Origin: Narthecium ossifragum
Lineage: Eukaryota; Streptophyta; Magnoliopsida; Dioscoreales; Nartheciaceae
Direction of reading: 5' to 3'
Assembly: GCA_963920575.1 (NCBI GenBank)
Contig: OY986972.1
Coordinates: 15,604,502-15,668,501, forward strand
Length of the DNA: 64,000 nucleotides
The position numbers and the translations under genes were made by a program. Positions 33,447-43,961 of this stretch are shown here, piece after piece. How positions within the stretch are numbered: the stretch's first letter is position 1; every line of letters starts with the position of its first letter. The notes under the pieces were generated by a model. That model ran no database searches. It was not told where the DNA came from and saw nothing but the letters and a program-made list of their open reading frames with translations.

Positions 33447-36400
33447 TCAAGGTGGATCAAACACCGAGAGTTTGCCTACAAGATGTCTAAATCTAGGAGT
33501 AAGATGAGACTTCGTAAAGAAGTCGGCAAGCTGCCCGGCAGAAGGCACATGGGGGAGGAGAACGGTGCCAGTCTGAAGATGCTGACGAACAAAATGACAA
33601 TCAAGCTCTATATGCTTCGTCCGCTCATGAAATACAAGATTGCTGGCAATCTGCATAGCACTGCGATTATCGCAGTAGAGTGAAGTAGGTTCTGAGGAAG
33701 AGATACCAAGATCACAAAGGAGTCGCCGAAGATGAACGATCTCCTTTGTAGTGGTAGACATGGCACGATACTCAGCCTCGGTACTGGAAAGAGAGACAAC
33801 ATCTTGTTTCTTACTCCGCCAAGAAATAAGAGCGTCTCCAAGAAAGATAGAAAAACCAGTAGTCGAGCGTCTGGTCGTAGGATCACCGGCCCAATCCGCA
33901 TCAGAATAAGCACGAAGTATGAGGTCAGAGCTTGACGGCATAAGAAGAGACCGAGTGGTGGTACCTCGAAGATAACGAAGTATCCGAAGAAGAGCAGCAT
34001 CGTGAGTAGAGCGTGGTGCGGCGACAAACTGACTCACGATACTGACGGCATGAGAGATATCTGGTCTGGTGATATACAGGTATACCAGCTATCCAACTAG
34101 CTATTTGTAGCGTGTGGGATCCGAGAGAAGCTCACCATCAGTATGACGGAGGTGAACATGGAGCTCAAGAGGAGTGTCTACAATGCGATCATCCGAGATA
34201 GCCGCTCGACTAAGAATGTCAGATATGTAGCGCTGTTGAGAAAGTAAGATCCCACGTTCGCCCTGAGCAATCTCCAGTCCCAAAAAGTAGCGTAGAGAAC
34301 CTAAATCCTTCATCTGAAACCGACTCCGAATATGAGCTTGAAGAGACGTAATAGCAGCCGAGTCATCTCCAGTGATGATCATATCATCAACATAGAGGAG
34401 GAGAATCGCCCGCCCCTGCGAGGAGGACCGCACAAACAGAGAGTGGTCTTGAGCACTTTGAACAAAACCGATCTCTGTGACAGAACTGCGAAAACGCTCA
34501 AACCAGGCGCAAGGAGCCTGTTTGAGTCCATAGATGGCACGACGAAGACGACAAGTATGACCAATAGGAGCAGAGAGACCCGGAGGTGGATGCATGTAGA
34601 CAACCTCTGAGAGATCTCCGTGAAGAAATGCATTCTTCACATCCATCTGAAGAAGAGGCCAGTGTCGAGCTGCAGCAACTGCAAGGAGAGTAGGAACAGT
34701 GGTCATCTGAGCGACAGGAGCAAATGTCTCCTCATAATCAATGCCATACGCCTGAGTAAAACCATGAGCAACTAATCGGGCCATATGCCGCTCAATAGAG
34801 CCATCAGATCACCGCTTGACCTTGAAGACCCATTTGCAGCTAACAGGCTCAATCCCAGGAGGAAGAGGAACAAGATCCCAGGTGCGGGTATGAGCAAAAG
34901 CATTGAGCTCCTCTGCCATAGCCTCCTGCCACTGTGGAAGCTGGGCTATCTCGCGATAAGATCGGGGCTCCTGATTAAGATGAATGGCAGATAGAAAGGC
35001 ATGGAACTCAGGAGAATATAAGGCAACAGATGACCAACCATATCTGCGGGGAGGGTGGTGAGCTCGCTGAGGATATCGAGGAGGAGGTGTAGAGACTGTA
35101 GTAGACGATGGAGGAGAGGCAACCAGCGGAGAGTGCAGAAGATCCACAACAGAGGAAGTGTCACTGGTCGTAGGTTGGGGGCGAGGAGAGACCAGAAGGG
35201 ATGGGGGAGTGGGGGTAGCGGTCGATGGGACTAACGGATAGGATGGAATAGGATAGGGAGATAAGGAAGGATGGGGAATGGAGGTAGATGCTGAAGGTGA
35301 GACATATAAAGGCTGAAGAAAAGTGAGATCCTGCGAGGCAGAGGAATAGTAAGGAACATCCTCAAGAAAGAACACATGGCGAGAAATGCGAAGACGCCGT
35401 GTCACGGGATCATAACAACGATAACCCTTGTGTTCAGAGCTAAGGCCTAGTAGAATACATCGGACCGATCGAGCAGATAATTTGGTCCCCTCATGAGGAG
35501 GAACCAACACAAAGCATGTACAACCAAAGACTCGGAGGGAACGGTAGTCGGGGGGTTTGGAGTAAAGACGCTCATAAGGAGAGACACCCGAAAGAAGAGG
35601 AGAGGGCATGAGGTTAATAAGATGAACTGAAGTAAGAAGTGCCTCAACTCAGAAAGTGCGGGGAACCTGAGAAGAGAGGAGAAGGGCTCGAGTAGTCTCC
35701 AGTATGTGTCGATGCTTGCGCTCAGCGATGCCATTTTGCTCATGGGTATAGGGACAAGACTGTTGGAAAACGGTCCCATGAGACTGGAAGATAGATCGCA
35801 TATGAGAGGAGGTGTACTCACGAGCACAATCAAAACGAAAGACCTAAATACGCTGGTGAAACTGGGTTTGAACCATAGCAGTGAAGTGCTGATAAATTTG
35901 AGGAAGCTCAGATCGGTGACACATAAGATAAACCCAGGTAAAACGAGAATAATCATCTATAAAACTGATATAATAAAGATAGCCACACATAGATGAGACG
36001 GGAGTGGGGCCCCAAATGTCTGAATGTATTAAAGCAAAAGGGGTACAAGATTGAGTAGTACGTAGAGGAAATGGTTGAGCTACAAATTTAGCAAATTTAC
36101 AACCAGAACAAAAAGAGAGAGAGGTACAGGTACTAGAGTCTAAAACACCTGACCTAAAGAGACTATGAAGGCGCTCCTCTGACAAATGACCCAGCCGACG
36201 ATGCCAAAGATCGACAGGGGAAAGCGAAGAGACGCTGAGGGCAACAGGGCAGGAAGAGACAGGGGAAGGGATGGGCAATGAGAGACTCAACAGATGGTAA
36301 AGGCTACCAACCCTACGACCAATGCCAATCTCCATGCCTGTATGTTGATCATGCACATGACAGGAGGAAGAGGTAAAAGTAACTGTTTAACCCATATCAC

Positions 36401-36700
36401 AAATACGGCTAATAGATACAAGATTCATATGCAACATAGGGACATGAAGAACATGGGGGAGGGTAATAGGACCGGTACAAAGAGAACCAGACTGCAAAAC
36501 ATCTAAGTGATGGCCATCAGCAGTTTGTATAGCAGGAAAATGTGTAGCAGAAATGCATGAAGACAAAATAGATGAATCATATGTCATGTGAGATGAAGCA
36601 CCGGAATCAAGAACCCAAATGCGATCGAGTGTACCAGGAGCATCAGCCATAACAGTGGAGTCGACCGAGACAGAGGAAGCGGGATAGGGCGACTGCGGAA
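33447..36700 (-). pseudogene. Copia Pol (protease, integrase, RT, RNase H) with in-frame stops
   Basis: All pieces lie in one minus-strand frame. Protease WVLDSGASSHMT is near 36,610, and the GAG-pre-integrase region (LWHRRLGH, CSGCKFAK) near 36,100-36,210. Integrase HSDIWGP and the AERKH glutamate region follow. RT has WKVFKVKR-type entry, MDVKNAFLHGDL and YVDD near 34,390. RNase H has YSDADWAGD and STEAEYRAM. Stops interrupt it near 36,387, 35,844, 35,650, 34,807, 34,100 and 34,086, but no frameshift is seen. Each stop is compatible with a single G:C to A:T change from Q, W or R codons, except possibly the last. Confidence 0.85.
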
Positions 36701-37557
36701 AACGAACACGATCAATCTGTTGCTGAAGACTCTGGATAGGCTCTGGGGGATCCACAACTGTAGTGGCACAAACAGGATGTCCTGGGGTAGCACCGAGAAC
36801 ACCCTCAAAAACGGATGAAGAAAATGACTGATGAGCAAGGGAGTCAAGCTCTGTACAAAGGGCCATCGGATCCTTCGAAAATAGCCGTCGAACACCTTGC
36901 AGGCGCTGTTGAGCACGCTGGGCTGCATGCGCGTTGGCGCAAGGCTGCGTGTGTGTCGACTCGGAGCTGCGTGTGCGTAAGAGCGAGGAAGCGAGGCTGC
37001 AGGGCTGCGCGCGCATGTTTGCGAGGGCGCGAGTGGTGCGCTTGCTGGACACGTGGGCTCTGAAGAGAGGAGGGCGCCAGGCTGCGAGTGTCACTGCAGC
37101 CCAGTTTCGAGCACTTGGCGGGCACACGAGCAGTTAACCAGGAGGTCGCAGGGCTGCGCTACAGAATGGTGCCGATGGAGAGGGATGCTGGGAGGAGCTC
37201 GGGGAGGAGCGGCGGCCGGCGATGGTGGCGAAGGAGCTCCGGAGAAGGGAGATCAGCGGAGAGGAGCTCGGATCTGAGGCTCTTGGGAGAGAGAGAGCTC
37301 GGGGGAGAGAAGCTCTGGCCGGATCTAAGGAGAGGGAGCTCGAGGGAGAGGAGCTCGGGGAGGAGCGGCGGCCGGCGATGGTGGCGAAGGAGCTCCGGAG
37401 AAGGGACATCGGCGGAGAGGAGCTCGGATCTGACGCTCTCGGGAGAGAGAGAGCTCTGAGGAGAGGGAGCTCGAGGGAGAGGATCTCGGGGAGGAGCGGC
37501 GGCCAGCATTCACTGCCGGCGTGAGATGGCCGGACGGCCGTCGGAGGAGGAGAACCT
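36701..37557 (-). other. Copia leader region where gag would be expected; GC-rich direct repeats
   Basis: No UBN2-type gag or CCHC knuckle is recognisable between the primer-binding site and the protease. Instead 37,130-37,560 carries GC-rich direct repeats: GAGCTCGGGGAGGAGCGGCG begins at 37195 and 37351, and a variant at 37482. ORFs there on both strands are Arg/Glu or Ser/Pro-rich repeat translations. A Cys/Ala-rich segment (about 36,840-37,125) is of unknown origin. Confidence 0.6.
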
Positions 37558-37569
37558 AGTCTGATACCA
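37558..37569 (-). other. Primer-binding site of the Copia element
   Basis: TGGTATCAGACT on the minus strand abuts the LTR end with no gap. It differs from the standard iMet site only in the last bases. Confidence 0.75.
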
Positions 37570-37649
37570 TGTAAGAAGGGAGTTGAGATTGAGTACATGT
37601 ATGTTATGTTGAGTGACAAAAAAGAGATATACAAGGTATATATGTAACA
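37570..37649 (-). repeat. 5' LTR (80 bp) of the Copia element
   Basis: Identical to 33341-33420; followed by GTCAT at 37650-37654. Confidence 0.9.
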
Positions 37650-37654
37650 GTCAT

Positions 37655-38158
37655 GGCATGAGAATAAAATTTACTAACAAACTTGTTATAAATTGCATCC
37701 CAAGTAGTGAGTGATCCAGGAGGCAACGACATCAACCATCTCTTTGCTTTATCTTTAAGAGTATAGGGAAAACATCGCATTCTCAATTGATCTTCAGTAA
37801 TGCCACCTAGAGGAAAAGTCTGAATAGTAGCCTAATAATCTTTCACAAACGTTAGTGCATCCTCAGAAGGTAAACCATGAAATTCAGGAAGCATAGAAAA
37901 ATGTAGACTTTTAAGTTCATAATTCCTAGCCTCTGCAGGTAACGCAATGCACAAAGGTGAAGTAGAAATAGCAGGCCTCGCGTACTCCTTCAAAGGACGT
38001 AAATTGTTATTAAGCTCCATCTCCTCTTGTTCCTCCTCTTGAACTCCTAGATCCGATGTGGACAGGCTGTCTTTGTTAGATCTTTTCTTCCAACCAATTT
38101 GATCTACTTTATTATTCAAGGGCAACAACTTTTCTTTCCGTGATCGGCGACCTTGCAT
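37655..38158 (-). pseudogene. gag N-terminal part of the Athila/Tat-like element
   Basis: It starts MQGRRSRKEKLLPLNN at 38158 and passes an acidic stretch to LHFSMLPEFHGLPSEDALTF. A TAA/TAG interrupts near 37,832, then the retrotransposon gag domain continues (MRCFPYTLKDKAKRWLMSLP, WDAIYNKFVSKFY) until the Copia insertion. It joins 33335 after removal of the Copia and one GTCAT. Confidence 0.8.
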
Positions 38159-38183
38159 TCACTACTAATAAACTCTAATCAAA

Positions 38184-38201
38184 TCCCCGACAACGGCGCC
38201 A
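38184..38201 (-). other. Primer-binding site of the Athila/Tat-like element
   Basis: TGGCGCCGTTGTCGGGGA on the minus strand, six bases from the LTR end. This is the Asp-tRNA-type site usual in the Athila/Tat branch. Confidence 0.8.
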
Positions 38202-38207
38202 AAAACT

Positions 38208-39692
38208 TGATGAATAAATTTTATATCTCGCAAGTATACGAACCGGTGCAATCAGTATAGTAGCAAGACGAGTATCGTACCCACAAAGATTTGTAGAGAT
38301 TATTAGAGTAAAACGCTAAAGAACAGAAAAGAAAGAAAATAAGGAAGGGAAAATAAAAAATATGAAATCTTGAAAATAGATGATCTAATAACGAAATAAG
38401 AAAACGATGAAAATATGATGGATGAATACTAAGGTTCCGATTTCACCATAACATCCTCATTCTATGCATTGAATCAATCAAGATCTCAGTTTAATTCCAA
38501 GGATTCGTTTTTCCGGTATGATGATCCGTTCGATTGCGGTCTTCACCAAGTACCCTCAATTAACCCTAGTTAATGAACCCATAGCTAAGGGTCAATCAAG
38601 AATCCATTAAGCTCCGAAGAACAATTATGAACCAAGAAGTGTCTTAGCTTGAACCCGGCTTCGACTAAATCTCATTCATTCATAGATCCTGCAAGATTAG
38701 GGAATGAACCCTCGCCCAATCTCACATAACACAATCTATAATACTTCTATTAGCCAGATAAAGGTATTTAAGATCTCAATTATAATAATAAATGAAACAA
38801 GAAATATAAACTGATTAAATAAATATGATCCAATAACATAGAATGATTCAATTAGGGCCACATCGGTACCTTAGAGAAGAAACTAGCCACTCATGTTCAT
38901 CATGAGGGCAACAAAACTAATGAAGAAATAAGATGAGAAAAAGAAAAGAAAACCAAGCCTGGAACCCGTCTCCTCTCCTCCAAACGCTACCAAAAAGTCC
39001 CCCTCAAACCCTAGAAAGAGTCCTATTTATAGCCTTAAGTGTCTCCATCCACGGATTAGATCTAAACCATTGATTTTCTTCACTGGGAAAGAAAGTAGGA
39101 TCGATCCCTCCCAGGGTGTTGGATCGATCCCTCTCATTAAAAACTTCAATTTCTGGCTTCACCCGAGTCCGATGTATCGGACTATGGGTGTCGGATCGAT
39201 CGGACTCAGTAGGATGGATGGAGGGATCGATCGGACTATGTATAGCTGAAAAATATGCGTTCTGTCAGGTTTCTGCATAGTCGAATCGATCGGACTCTAG
39301 GTGTCGGATCGATCGGACTTTCCAGCGGATTTATTGATTTGCCATCCAGACTGCGTCATTGGTACTAAAATGCCGTAACTTCCTCTAGGAAACTCGGAAT
39401 CATGAATCGTAAAATTCTCCAGAATCTAGACTTCAAGAGCTTTCCATCCATATATGACACATCATCTGGTCTTCATGAGCTGGTACAGTTTAATCTTTCA
39501 AGTTGATCCATGTATTCTTTTCAGCTTCTTTGCTCCTTTTTCCTGCATTTTCCAAACAATTATGTGAAGCAACATATAGATATAAAAATAGTAATAAAGA
39601 TGTTGATTAAGGATAATAATTTAGCAATTGAGATGGTTATAAGGCTATTTAGAGTGCACTTTCATGCACAGTGCACTTTCATGCACTCATCA
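38208..39692 (-). repeat. 5' LTR of the Athila/Tat-like element
   Basis: 1,485 bp. Its outer (U3) end carries a doubled AGTGCACTTTCATGCAC motif that is single in the other LTR. GATCGATC pairs occur at 39,100-39,320 upstream (in its orientation) of a TATTTATA box near 39,024. Confidence 0.85.
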
Positions 39693-39999
39693 GTAGTTAC
39701 GTAGTTTTCTGGTAAAACGAAAACAAATCAATAGGATAGTGTATGACTTTGCTGCCTCGTGCTCCTTGGCTCCTTCTTCTTCACTATTTCTGAACCACAA
39801 CTTGCATGGGGCTATTTGGAGCTGGTTGAAGATCTAAACAAGATGACAACATATGATTGGAGTGGTGCCATTTTGGAATACTTTATGGAATCAATGAATA
39901 AGAAGATAACCACTCCCACAAGGGTCAAAGAATGCACAACGCTCTTATTGGTATGAGTTCCTTCCTTGAATACAATTATATTATGCTTCTTTTGATAGT

Positions 40000-40290
40000 T
40001 GCAATTGATGTTCATCTTTCAGCTCCATTTTCATCTTCCTTATCTATTTTCATCTTTCTTGTCTATTTTCATCTTTCTGGTCTATTTTCATCTTTATGAT
40101 ATATTTCCATCTCTATTTTCATCTTTGTGTTCTACTTTCATCTCCATTTCCATCTTTCTAATTTATTTTCATCTTTCTTGTGTACTTTCATCTCTATTTT
40201 CATCTTTCTGATCTAGTCTTATCTTTCATATCATTTTCATCTTTCTGATCTATTCTTATCTTTACAATTAAATCTTATCTTTTAATCGGA
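40000..40290 (+). repeat. ATTTTCATCTTTCTGATCT repeat array in a Ulp1 intron
   Basis: About a dozen copies of a roughly 20-bp unit with the core TTTTCATCTTT and linkers such as CTGGTCTA and CTTGTCTA. Confidence 0.75.
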
Positions 40291-42219
40291 TAATCAAGTT
40301 TGGTTATCTTATACTTCTTTCAATAGTTGTACGTGTCAATGGATACAAATTTAGTCGGCATCTTCCTATGTTTTTTTGCAATACTGGTATTGCGAGCTGA
40401 CAGGTGTGATTACACCCATCAATAAGAAAGACATCATGCCGAGATGTATCAAATGGGACCTGAATCAGGCCAGAAGAGGTATCTTTGTAGACCACGATAT
40501 CATTTCAACACCGGTGAGCTCAATCAGTTCAACCTTGTATACATTTCTTATCTTTGATATTTCCAACTTATTTATGCTAATTTCCATGGCAATTGATGTA
40601 GGCTAATCTAGAAAATCTAAATCCAACAAAAGAAGAGCTACAAGAATATGTGAATCCTCAACTCATTGATGAAGGACATGAAGAAGTTGATGAAGACCAT
40701 GATGATGGCATTCAAAAAGAAGATGAAGCAGAAGAAGAGCAAAATGAAGAAGATGAAATTGGAGGAGAAGACCATGATGACAATGAAGAAGCATCTTCAT
40801 CACACTCATCGCATGACAAAGAACAGTCTTGTATGCATGATGTTGATATCCAATTGAATGATGAGTCATATGTATAGACTCATGTTGGGAATGTGAGTGT
40901 CATTTTCATCTTTCTGGCTTTCCTATGCAATAACATGAAATCAGCATCTAATTATCACATGACATTCTAAACTCAAGTTGAAGTTCATAAATCTAATGTG
41001 GAAGAAGGGTTTCAAGATGATGTAGGGTCTGACAACCTTCATGACTTGTACACGAATGTAAGTGTCCCTTGATTTTATCTATGAATTCATTTTTATCTTT
41101 CTTCTGTTGAATGCACAAGTTCATTTTTATCTTTCTTCTGTAAAATGGTAGACCAAACGTACAACCCAACTTTAGCATCGTTGATGAGCTAAAGACTGAG
41201 ATCAACGGGCTCAAAAAGGGTGTTAAGGCTGCAAATACTGAGATCAACGGGCTCAAAAAGGATGTCGAGGTTGTACATACTGAGATACTTGGTATGAGGG
41301 AGAAGATCGAACTACTTGAATGCGATAAATTGGATATTGAGCTTTCAATGAAGAGAAAGGAATAGGAGCTCAATAAGTCTGCTAAAGACAATCTACAGCT
41401 CATGATGGAGAAAAAGATGTTGGAGGAGAGGCTTGAAGCATTCGAAAATCCAATGAGTGTGCCTCCATTGAATGTTGATGTCTCCCTACTTGAAAAAAAG
41501 ATTTAAGAGTTGACAAGAGATCTGAAAGCTAAAGATAGGACTCTATCATCTTTTAAGAACAAATTATAGCTTGCAACAGATGAACTCAGCCAAAAGAATC
41601 TGGAATGCAAAGTGCTCACGGAAGAAAAAGCAAAGCTGCTGAAAGAAGTAGAAGAAAAAACTACAAAGTATGACGAACAAGAGTCCATGATCATGAAATT
41701 AAATGAAGAGATCAATTTAATGAGAAAGGAGCATGAAGACACCATTCAAGATGCTCATGCACAACTGGTTGAAGAACAAGAAAAATTGAAATAGGAGATG
41801 GAAAGTGCCAAAGTTATTGACCCGAGCTCCATGGTATTAAGGGTAAAGGCAAAAAAGACGAGCATAAAAAGAGATCCGAAATATCAGTACAACACCGGAA
41901 AGAAGCCAAAACATGTGAGGTATGCTGAAGATTTGAAGAAGTTGAAAAAGAAGAATCAATGTAAAGGTGGCAAGGAACTAGATCTTGAAGCATACAACAA
42001 ATTAAGTGAAATTATTGGGGAATCTGGCTTAACGTAACAACACATGCTCCATTGTGAAGATATCTTATTTTAATATCGCAAGTACTAGTTACTAACAGTT
42101 CACATACTATGTAGTGCCACAGTATAGAGAAATAAGGATGCTTATAACAAGATTGTAGTGGCCGAAGATATGACATACTCAATGGGGCATACATCATTGA
42201 CAATGTAAGCCAATCATTC

Positions 42220-42480
42220 TTGTAATCATTCTTTGATCTATTTTTATCTTTCTGGTATATTTTCATCTTTTTGTTTGTTTTCATCTTTCATGATTCATTT
42301 TAATCCTTATTGATTCATTTTTATCTTTATTAATTCATTTTCATCTTTCTAATCTATTTTCATCTTTCTCATTCATTTTCATCTTTGTTGATTCATTTTC
42401 ATCTTTTTGTTCATTTTCATCTTTCTCATTTATTTTCATCGTTTTGTTGATTTTCATTTCTTTGATCTATGTTTAACTTT
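42220..42480 (+). repeat. ATTTTCATCTTT repeat array in a further Ulp1 intron
   Basis: Same core motif as at 28.2 and 40.1 kb, here with GATTCATTTTCATC linkers. It precedes the VIDAYAKIL exon. Confidence 0.7.
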
Positions 42481-42759
42481 CTAACCCCTTCTGGTCTTTC
42501 AAGTCATAGATGCCTATGCTAAAATCCTAGGTGAGATTGAGTGTGAGGGCCCGTCCCTCCGACCTGGCTCGACCGCGTGGGTCGAGAGCCGGTCTCTTGT
42601 TGGTTTGTTTCCGCGTTGGGTACGATCGGGCGATCGTATGGTGGTTTTTAGCCCCAGGGGCATTTTGGTAAATATGTTATCTGTTGGTCGGTTTTACACC
42701 CACGGCCTTGGATTGATGTATGTGTTTGATTAGAACCTTAAGGGTGCGTCCAATCGGAA

Positions 42760-42823
42760 GATCGGAGCTCGATCGGGAAAGATCGAATCGGACGGCTGGG
42801 ATCGATCCTAATCTCTATATAAG
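42760..42823 (+). promoter_or_regulatory. Phased GATC motifs and TATA box in the LTR
   Basis: GATC motifs at 42760, 42771, 42781 and 42800 are spaced 11, 10 and 19 bp, followed by TATATAAG at 42816-42823. The 3' LTR repeats this with TATATAAG at 46426-46433. Confidence 0.6.
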
Positions 42824-43364
42824 GCATGTCCCTTTCTCTCTCTTTCTTTCACTTCTCCCCTATCGTTTTCTCTCTCTCTCTTACGGCTGTGCTAGGGCTT
42901 CGGAGCGCGGCTTTCGAGGCGCGGATCTTGGTGGTTCGACTGGTTGGACACGTGGAGGAGCTGCCCTACTTGCTCAAGTAGATGTTTCTATCTCGATCTT
43001 GTGATCGGGTTCTCCTAGGATAGGTTTAATGCCTTTTTGCTGTAAGAATACTTGTTAGAATGTTATGTATCTCATTGCACATGTGTTGTGGATGGTGTGA
43101 AGCATTCCTACCTTGCGATTTCTGTATTTTAACGGCTGGTTTCCGAATTATCGTCGTTTTGTCGGTTTTCACCCGTTTTGACCTAGACAGAAGATTTAAC
43201 CATCAAAAATGTGATTTCTTCACACCATTCGATTCCCCATCGTTAATTACGCATGCTTGTAAAATCTCATTGATTTCCAACAAGATTTGATGGTTGAAAT
43301 CCAAGAAATTGGATTTCCGGCACTGTTCTAATGAACAGTGCAATAGGCCTGACAGTCAACCGTT

Positions 43365-43682
43365 GGATCGACCATCAAGCGTTGATACGCTTTTCCTGGG
43401 CCTCACGGTCGACCGTCAGATCGACCGTCAGGCTCTGTGTGGTTTTTGGTCTCTCAGGGTCGATGCTCGGATCGACCGCGAGTTCTCCTTCTTCTTCCTT
43501 TTGCCTCACGGTCGACCGACGGATCGACCGTCAAGCTCTTTTTGGTTTTGGGCTTCCTAGGGTCGATGTCCGGATCGACCATCGCCCTTATGGTTTTCCT
43601 CGTTTTGGTCTCACGGTCGACCGTTGCATCGACCGTGACATCGACCGTGGCCTCACGGTCGACCGTCACATCGACCGTGGGC
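43365..43682 (+). repeat. GTCGACC/GATCGACC pairs downstream of the promoter
   Basis: Pairs 11-12 bp apart (for example 43408/43419, 43459/43470, 43511/43522, 43562/43573, 43616/43627/43639, 43658/43669). Units recur about every 50 bp. A shorter version lies at 46,960-47,275 in the 3' LTR. Confidence 0.7.
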
Positions 43683-43961
43683 CCTTGAGCATTGTTTTAT
43701 GGCTTTTCTTGAATGGCTTTCATTCGTGATTAATACCTAAACATGTTGGGAAGTTTGCATGTTGTTTTCATAGAGTTTTCAAGGGATTTCTATTGAGATT
43801 GAGGATTGAATCGCGTGTATATCCCTTTTGAGTAAATTGATGGTTTGGCTTGCATTTAAATACATGTTTGGTTGGTAATTAAATGCTTAATTGATTGCTT
43901 AGCCATTAGCTAGCTATGAGTGCTAGCTAATGTGAAATTGTGGAACCTTAGCCTCTTGCCG

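Larger units (their letters stand above)
33341..37649 (-). mobile_element. Copia retrotransposon with 80-bp LTRs and no recognisable gag
   Basis: Two LTRs of 80 bp (33341-33420, 37570-37649) are identical at every base and flanked by perfect GTCAT duplications (33336-33340, 37650-37654). In its orientation the order is LTR, adjacent iMet-type primer-binding site, a GC-rich leader with direct repeats, protease, integrase, RT, RNase H, a poly-G purine tract and LTR. The order PR-INT-RT-RH defines Copia. It is inserted in the gag of the Athila/Tat-like element. Confidence 0.9.
28808..39692 (-). mobile_element. Athila/Tat-like Ty3 element with gag-protease only (contains a nested Copia)
   Basis: LTRs at 28808-30245 (3' LTR) and 38208-39692 (5' LTR) begin and end TGATGA...CATCA and are flanked by perfect GTAGT duplications (28803-28807, 39693-39697). 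On the minus strand the order is 5' LTR, Asp-tRNA-type primer-binding site, gag, retroviral-type protease, a non-coding 3' region and the 3' LTR. No RT, RNase H or integrase is present even after the 4.3-kb Copia is removed. This corresponds to the non-autonomous gag-only LTR elements known from plants (TR-GAG type). Confidence 0.85.
42542..43925 (+). repeat. Truncated 5' LTR of the deleted Tekay-like element
   Basis: Matches the first part of the 3' LTR up to GCTAGCTATGAGTGC (47,500-47,515 in the 3' copy). Confidence 0.8.

Noticed and set aside
37088..37634. Glu/Arg-rich and Ser/Pro-rich ORFs on both strands
   Set aside because: They are translations of GC-rich direct repeats in the Copia leader; open frames on both strands are expected from the repeat composition.
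40663..40869. His/Leu-rich minus-strand ORF
   Set aside because: Antisense of the acidic Glu/Asp exon of the Ulp1 gene.
43331..43729. Arg/Asp/Ser-rich ORFs with repeated DRxIDR
   Set aside because: They are generated by the GTCGACC/GATCGACC repeat; the LTR is non-coding.
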